This document shows, one piece after another, positions 59,701 to 64,000 of a DNA stretch of 64,000 nucleotides. This DNA comes from Desmodesmus armatus. Its lineage: Eukaryota > Chlorophyta > Chlorophyceae > Sphaeropleales > Scenedesmaceae. Below the pieces are notes generated by a model. The model ran no database searches. It had not been told where the DNA came from and was given only the letters and a program-made list of their open reading frames with translations. How positions within the stretch are numbered: position 1 is the stretch's first letter; each line of letters starts with the position of its first letter. The stretch lies in the NCBI GenBank assembly GCA_007449985.2, contig VIIQ02000108.1, forward strand, positions 280,627 through 344,626, written 5' to 3'. The position numbers and the translations under genes are program-made.

Positions 59701-60157
59701 CCTGTTTCTGACCAGCTACAGCGCCCTTGCCTTTGTGCAAATGACCGGGAATTTGAACAGCACCGATCTGTCTCTCACAGCTGCAGAGGGCAGTGCAATC
59801 CCCTCATTCATGGGCGTTGTTGTCATATTTGCCAATTGCTCCTTTCTCGTTTGGGTGTTGTCGAAGCTGATGCGCATCATCAAGTGGAAGGAGCACTGGA
59901 AACGAGTGAGCGCTGTACGCCCCTTCCTCCTGGCCCTTGTCAGCAGCGCCCGCAAGAGTATCCTTCCCGGCAGGGGCACCAGCAGCAAGGACTTGCCGAC
60001 GCGAGCGCAGCACAGCCCGGATGCGGGCCCATCTGTGGCGCTGGGCATGCCGCAGGATGACGTTGCGTCTGAGATGAACAGTGCAGGGGCTGCAGGCAGG
60101 GCACTGCGTGGCACTGCTAGGGACCAACGGCCTGGCACTCCTGATGCCAAGCCATGA
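50749..60157 (+). CDS. Secreted/anchored Cys-rich, multi-pass membrane protein (TRP-like architecture)
   Basis: The exons are 50749-51203, 56220-56810 and 58399-60157. They are in phase, giving 934 residues. Seen: a signal peptide (AAALLLLLLSITLGSSA); a luminal or extracellular region; a Cys-rich ephrin-receptor/EGF-like stretch (CRICPKGRYNFQSGRCEECP, GFWLSS, CSIGYRGHVCGMCEEGYGSV, FRCRKC). About eight hydrophobic helices follow (e.g. VMVVMYIIASVLLLAFMKLV, VVFYVVLPLVLLALLLLLEV, ASMVVIFFFLPSVV, GLGIPLLLFVCFVPGFILY, VVVIFANCSFLVWVLSKLM), then a polar cytosolic tail. Family knowledge: GHVCG.CEEGYG followed by many helices occurs in large families of algal and oomycete TRP-like or receptor-like membrane proteins. 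Channel function is inference. Odd: the first intron (5016 bp) is filled by a retrotransposon and telomere-type repeats. Confidence 0.83.
51290..51315 (+). repeat. Interstitial telomere-type repeat (CCCTAAA)3 + CCCTA
   Basis: Three perfect CCCTAAA units and a partial fourth. This heptamer is the complement of TTTAGGG, the plant and common green-algal telomere repeat. It ends exactly where retrotransposon-associated sequence (GGTCAACAAGTTACGTTTGTA) begins. Confidence 0.95.
51695..54295 (+). pseudogene. gag-like reading frame fused to Ty3 RT/RNase H connection
   Basis: An uninterrupted 866-codon frame. Seen: an Arg/Gly-rich N-terminal stretch (DRGRGRNRVRGRGG); a capsid-like helical body (FDLWCHEHIRPLAQRVMTAA, FRPLYDAAVQLFKATFC, AAVLAAIAQLAQQLDQAMGW); and a CX2CX4HX4C zinc knuckle (CELCDMLGHTVDDC). 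An acidic Ser-rich segment follows (DFSDSDSGPPSLLSDTESDG). The C-terminus reads LRSLLGLLCFHRQHIAGFGA, IAAPLTALVHEG, TWGAAQQAALDELTRM. Family knowledge: that last block is the segment following the RT palm in Ty3/gypsy pol (LRSFLGL..YYRRFI..F..IAAPLT). The whole protease-RT catalytic part between gag and this block is missing, so I call it a deletion derivative even though the frame is open. Confidence 0.85.
55013..56219 (+). repeat. Direct repeat of about 73 bp flanking 1.1 kb
   Basis: GGGGTTTAGCCCTGCTCACT followed by ACTATTGTGTAGTGTATGTC and CTCGGCAGTGACAGCTAATTGCGCACGACAGC occurs at 55019-55090 and again at 56150-56220. The second copy ends exactly at the 3' splice acceptor (CACGACAG) of exon 2, so the element supplies that splice site. 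Confidence 0.9.
58066..58108. other. Perfect 19-bp inverted repeat (hairpin), 5-base loop
   Basis: CTCGGCAAAGGCTAGGTCG (58066-58084) and its exact reverse complement (58090-58108) are separated by AACTG. A second small hairpin (AGCGG-CTGGA-CCGCT) follows immediately. It lies in intron 2 of the membrane-protein gene. Confidence 0.95.
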
Positions 60158-62338
60158 TTGTAGACCATTGTTGTGAGCTTTGGTGGTGCTGCTTGGTGGT
60201 GCAAGCATACCCCTGTCGCACTGGCAGAAGCGCTTTATGAGGAGTTTGGAGAACTGTGACTGTGGCCGTCTTATTTGGATCATGCACGCCTGCTAGGTCT
60301 CAAGGTGGCTGAGCCTGCTAAGAACAGAGTGTCATGGGCAGCTGCACGTGCACATCTGGGGCCGCGCGGGCATCCGATAGACAGTTGACATGCTCACACT
60401 GGCATGCTGGTTGAGATCTTTGGATGTGCATTAGCGCCAGTACTGTGGCATCGAGTAGGTAATCCCATGTTAGTGATGCAATCCTGGGATTTGCAGTCAT
60501 TGGGCTTTTGCAAGTGCCGTATTTGCTTGACTGCTATTGATTTTTGGGCCAAGTTTTATCTGCTGTGATATCTCTTGTAGGGGTCGCGTCTCAATCGTGC
60601 ATTCTGTCAGGTAGATCATGGCCTGTATCAATGGCCTTTATCATTGGCCTTTGTCATTGGCCTTATTGTTGAATCTGCATATTGCCTTGCTGACATCACC
60701 TGCATGGCACAAGGCAACGCCGCAGTGATTACTTTGTCCACTTGCGATACTCTTGATTTAGGCTGGATCTCAGTGCCATGCACCTCGGCCTAGATGCACC
60801 CAGTTGTATCAGAATGGTCAAATGCATTTCTGGTGTTGCAAGCCGCCTGATGGCATTATTGAGCTGCATGCTGCCTGGTGCCACCAACAGTGATAGTGAC
60901 GTGAACAATGGAGTTATCTCCAATGGTGCCGCTTTTGTAGTGGGCACAGCCAAGCTGAATTGCTACAATGGTAGATGCTGTTGCAATGCTGAAAGCATGC
61001 TAAGGATATGTACATGTGACGGTGGTTTGAGTTGTGCTTTTGTGTTGCTCAGATGTTCTTTGAGTCACAATACCGAATATGCACATGCGCCTGCATTGCC
61101 ACACTGTCCAGTGTTTGCAGATGGCTTTGATTATGGTGCTGCGGGTCACTCAGGGTTTGTCATTGTTGCCATCACAGGCGCCGCACCGCCTCCTGAGGAT
61201 GGTCCCTCCCAGATAGGTGCTTTGTTGCTCAGACTTGGTCATTCTTGACGATTTGCTTCTCTCTTGAGCGGCTTCCAGTTGCATCTTCAAGATGGAAGTT
61301 CCTCAGGTTGGCGGCTTTTGTTTTAAATTTCTCCCGAACGGTTTTATGGTTCATGGTTGATGCAGCAGACGGTGCTTGCTAGACGTGCATGTGGGTGCCC
61401 TACCTGTTTTGGCGGCAGGTCCAGTGGCACCTCTTGCCTTGTGCAGTTGGTGGTCCGTGTGTTGTGTGTCTTGGTGATGTGCGTACGTCCATGCCAAGGT
61501 TGATTGCAGTTCACCCGTCAGCGCTGAGCTATGCGGACCTTGGTGCCGTGGATGGCCTTTGTGCAGCTCGGCCTGATCAGGCCGCCCACATGACCTAGCT
61601 TGATGTTGTGCTTGTTGACACGTGTGCCCACTCTGGCGGCTTTCATCCCAGCTTCTGTGGTTGTTTGCGCATTTCAGGGTTGAGTACTGCCTTGCAGTTG
61701 TAGTAAGATCGCAGAGGCTGAAGCTGTCGTGTCTGTCAACGAAAACAAGTTGTAAGTGATGCATATGCATGTGCAAATGCGGCTAGAATGGCCTTGCAGT
61801 TGTTCGCAGGGGCGTACATTCCCTGTCGGTTGTTCCAGGGTTGGGAGTCCTCCCCATATGTCGTCTGTCTGCCGTTTGTTTGCAAGGACGCACCATCCCC
61901 CTGTTGTCTACTTATCTGAGGGTTCAAAGTTGAGCTTGCTCCCCGCCCGGTTGTTCTGTTCTGCTTCTGTTTTGGCTCTGCTATCTGGCACACAGATGCT
62001 CTCTTTATGCAGTGCCCACTGAGTGAGCAGGGCTGCTACACCGCAACAGCCAACTTCATGCAGAGCCCTGTCAAAGGCAAGATGCACCCAAAGCAGCCTT
62101 GCGCAGTGCAACAAACCACACTACATCAGCCCAAACCCTTCCGCATCCTCCAGCGCTAGCAACAGCCGCTGCCGCGGGGATATATCACTGCAAGCCAGCA
62201 GGTGTGGACTGCAAGCAGCCTAACTGCCGTTTCGTAAGATGACAACGAGTGATGTCAGCTCACTTGAGTGCCACGCAAGTAAAGGCCTCCCCAACAACTC
62301 TACACAGGCAGACATTGTGCAGTGCAAAATGCACTCCA
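60158..62338. other. 2.2-kb convergent intergenic region, no gene recognised
   Basis: It lies between the membrane-protein and HECT stop codons, which are convergent. It contains a short repeat of GGCCTTTATCATT/GGCCTTTGTCATT at 60628-60668 and, near its right end, a copy of the HECT 3' coding tail. The frame at 60778-61248 has no recognisable family. Confidence 0.45.
62120..62180 (-). repeat. Copy of the HECT gene's last coding bases
   Basis: CTACATCAGCCCAAACCCTT, CCGCATCCTCCAGCGCTAGC and AACAGCCGCTGCCGCGG repeat the antisense of the HECT C-terminal codons at 62339-62393, about 218 bp downstream of the real gene end. On the minus strand the copy still reads to FGLM and a stop. Confidence 0.88.
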
Positions 62339-63657
62339 CTACATCAACCCAAAACCTTCCGCATTCTCCAGCGCTAGCAGCAGCCGCTGCCGCAGCACGC
62401 CCTTATTGCTGTACGCCGGCAGCAGCAGGTGGTTGAAGCAGGTGTGGGCTGTAGGCAGCCTGCTGTCCTCACTGCCGTTCCTTGAGATGACAAAGGGGGG
62501 CGTGAGGTGGCCTAAGCCCTTGATGGGGACCCTGTCAGATCCTGTCATGAAGAACAGCAGCCGCTTCTGTTGGGCCTCATCGAGGTCGTGAACCACCTGC
62601 AAACAAAATGTACAAACAGCAGCAATGGTGTTCCCTTCAAACTGGTAGAGGGGTTCAACGCAAAACAATGCTGTTGCAGCAGCGATACTGCATCAGTGCG
62701 CTGGCTGGTACATACACATGCATGTGACATATGCCATGCGGCGACCGCGGCCATGACCGCTACACACTGTGCATGCAGTTGCACGCAACTGCATGCGAGC
62801 GGGTGCATCGGGTCTGTGACGCTGTTGCACCACACAGAAGTAGACATGCAGGGCCTCACGAGATCCCTCTATGTGTCCTCCTTGCTGACAAGCAAAGCTT
62901 GCAAGCTAACACACAGCTGTGAACCTATAAAGCGCTGTGAGGGCTCACCTCCCAGAACCAGCGCACTGGCTTGGAGTCCCTGTGGTAGCCGTCCTGGTAG
63001 TGCGTGGCAGACTCGAGCGCCGACAGGTCCACCACACGACCACCACACACCAGCTGCTCTAGCTCAGCAGGCCTGCAGCACAGCACAACACAGCACAGCA
63101 CGGCACATGGTATGAGATGCCCGGGCAAAAGACAGTCGGTCACCGGACGGTCCATGAAATGTTACATGCTGTAAGAACCTTCCAAATCATGTAGGCCATC
63201 CAGCCTTGCGCTTGCACTTGGCATACTCAGATACACAGCAGTAAGACCCCGCGATGTAGGAACAGAGTTGCACCCCATGCTCCCCCCCCACACAGTAACC
63301 GACACACCTGAACAGCTGCAGTGCTGCCCCGCGGCACAGCCTGGCACTTTTTGAGGCGCTTGCAAATCAGGGCATATGCAATCCTATCGCTTGCCGTATC
63401 AACATGCCAAAAAGTCCCAACCTCAAGTATCACCCCCGCAGTAACCGACACACCTGAACAGCTGTAGTGCCGCCCCGCTGCATAGCCTGAGGAAGCCGCG
63501 GTGGAATGCTGCAAACTGCTTGTGTATGAGTGCACCAGCAGGTGCTGCGCATACAGCTCACAGTAGTGGCACACATTGCCCTGGGTCACCGGGACGTTGG
63601 CGCCACCGGGCAGAAGGTCCACGGAGCACCGCTCACCAAACCCTGCTCCATCTCAAC
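62339..63657 (-). CDS. HECT-domain E3 ubiquitin ligase, C-terminal exons (5' part off window or unresolved)
   Basis: The exons are 63657-63454, 63072-62949 and 62596-62339. Seen: FGERCSVDLLPGGANVPVTQ, KQFAAFHRGFLRLCSGAALQ, PAELEQLVCGGRVVDLSALE, YHRDSKPVRWFWEVVHDLDE, KRLLFFMTGSDRVPIKGLG, and the catalytic loop LPTAHTCFNHLLLP with the active-site Cys. The protein ends NAEGFGLM, close to the family's usual terminus. Family knowledge: the HECT C-lobe accepts ubiquitin on that Cys and passes it to substrate lysines. Odd: the 204-base exon has two single-base deletions relative to the family frame (near 63641 and 63522), so it reads only if two bases are allowed for. That means consensus error or decay. 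Upstream exons that would define the subfamily are not in the window or lie in the duplicated area above 63657. Confidence 0.88.
63285..63500 (-). repeat. Copy of a HECT exon end with its donor
   Basis: The exon end (about 63496-63454; on the minus strand GGGGCGGCACTACAGCTGTTCAG then GTGTGTCGGTTACTG) is repeated at about 63345-63290 as GGGGCAGCACTGCAGCTGTTCAG then GTGTGTCGGTTACTG, about 145 bp further into the intron. Confidence 0.9.
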
Positions 63658-63975
63658 CTGCAGCAGAAAAATTTGCATGGCATTTAAGGCATGCCACTGG
63701 CACATGCTTGTGGTGTGGATGGTGGTGGAGACATGACAGGCAGGCTACCACACCATGTGGATCCAGCACAGTTCTGTGAGCACGCTCGCCAAAGCCTTGC
63801 TCCATCTCAACCTGCACAAAAGAGGGCATGCATTTGTTTGATTGGTGGTGGAGATGTGATGGGCAGAGGGCACATATGGCAGCTGCTAGCACGTGTGAAC
63901 CAGCTGGTACAGCACGGTTTTGTGACCAGCACGTGCCAAACCCCTGTTCCAGCTCACCTGCGGCAGAAACAAACA
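63641..63975 (-). repeat. Three copies of a HECT exon start (VEMEQGFG)
   Basis: On the minus strand, CTGCAGGTTGAGATGGAGCAGGG at 63663-63641 recurs as GTGCAGGTTGAGATGGAGCAAGG at about 63816-63794, and as a weaker GCAGGTGAGCTGGAACAGGGG at about 63964-63944. The spacing is about 153 and 149 bp. The copies encode VEMEQGL/F, VEMEQGFGER and GELEQGFG. Confidence 0.88.
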
Positions 63976-64000
63976 CGCATGCTTTGTGGGGAATTCCCCA

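Noticed and set aside
60778..61248. 156-codon plus-strand frame
   Set aside because: No family resemblance, no splice or neighbour support, and composition like the surrounding intergenic DNA.
61351..61993. Possible transposon coding on the minus strand
   Set aside because: His/Gln/Thr-rich with no catalytic motif. I could not tie it to any transposase or pol domain.
1..64000. tRNA or rRNA genes
   Set aside because: I scanned for a T-loop-like GGTTCRA box and paired arms and found no convincing candidate. A covariance-model search would be decisive.

Overview
This window is nuclear DNA of a green alga. I place it in the core Chlorophyta, probably Chlorophyceae. That placement is inference, from small exons with GT-AG introns, GCA/CTG-driven Ala/Gln/Ser runs, long G or C tracts, CCCTAAA telomere-type repeats, and plant/algal families such as LRR-N proteins, HECT ligases and plastid-type GNATs. 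The standard genetic code fits: TAA, TAG and TGA all end gene models.

I assembled exon models by hand from splice sites, reading frame and family similarity. Several models keep phase across every junction. From left to right: the 5' exon of a leucine-rich-repeat protein (-); a large CUB-like/transmembrane/RING-H2 ubiquitin ligase (+); an organelle-targeted GNAT acetyltransferase (-); the proteasome assembly chaperone PSMD9/Nas2 (-); an unrecognised acidic 11-exon protein (+); a small TPR protein (-); and a 10-exon UPF1/IGHMBP2-type SF1B helicase (+). Next come three paralogues of one coiled-coil, bZIP-like family: one (+) alone, then a head-to-head pair (-/+). A signal-peptide, Cys-rich, multi-pass membrane protein (+) follows, whose first intron holds a decayed LTR-type retrotransposon and a telomere-repeat block. 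The window closes with the 3' end of a HECT ubiquitin ligase (-).

Three things stand out. (1) Partial tandem copies of exon edges occur inside introns of the helicase (three exons), the HECT gene (three places) and the TPR gene. Most copies cannot be used in frame. They look like one recurrent local duplication process, which is a plausible route to intron growth or gain. (2) The three-paralogue cluster keeps its exon phases exactly although its sequences have diverged, and a LINE fragment sits in an intron of one copy. (3) A gag-like reading frame fused to a Ty3-type RT/RNase H connection lies next to interstitial CCCTAAA repeats inside a gene.

Three apparent single-base deletions in otherwise intact exons (one in the RING gene, two in the HECT gene) suggest residual consensus errors, although true gene decay is possible. 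Large stretches (6.6-9.6, 34.1-38.8, 45.4-50.7 and 60.2-62.3 kb) hold no gene I can support.
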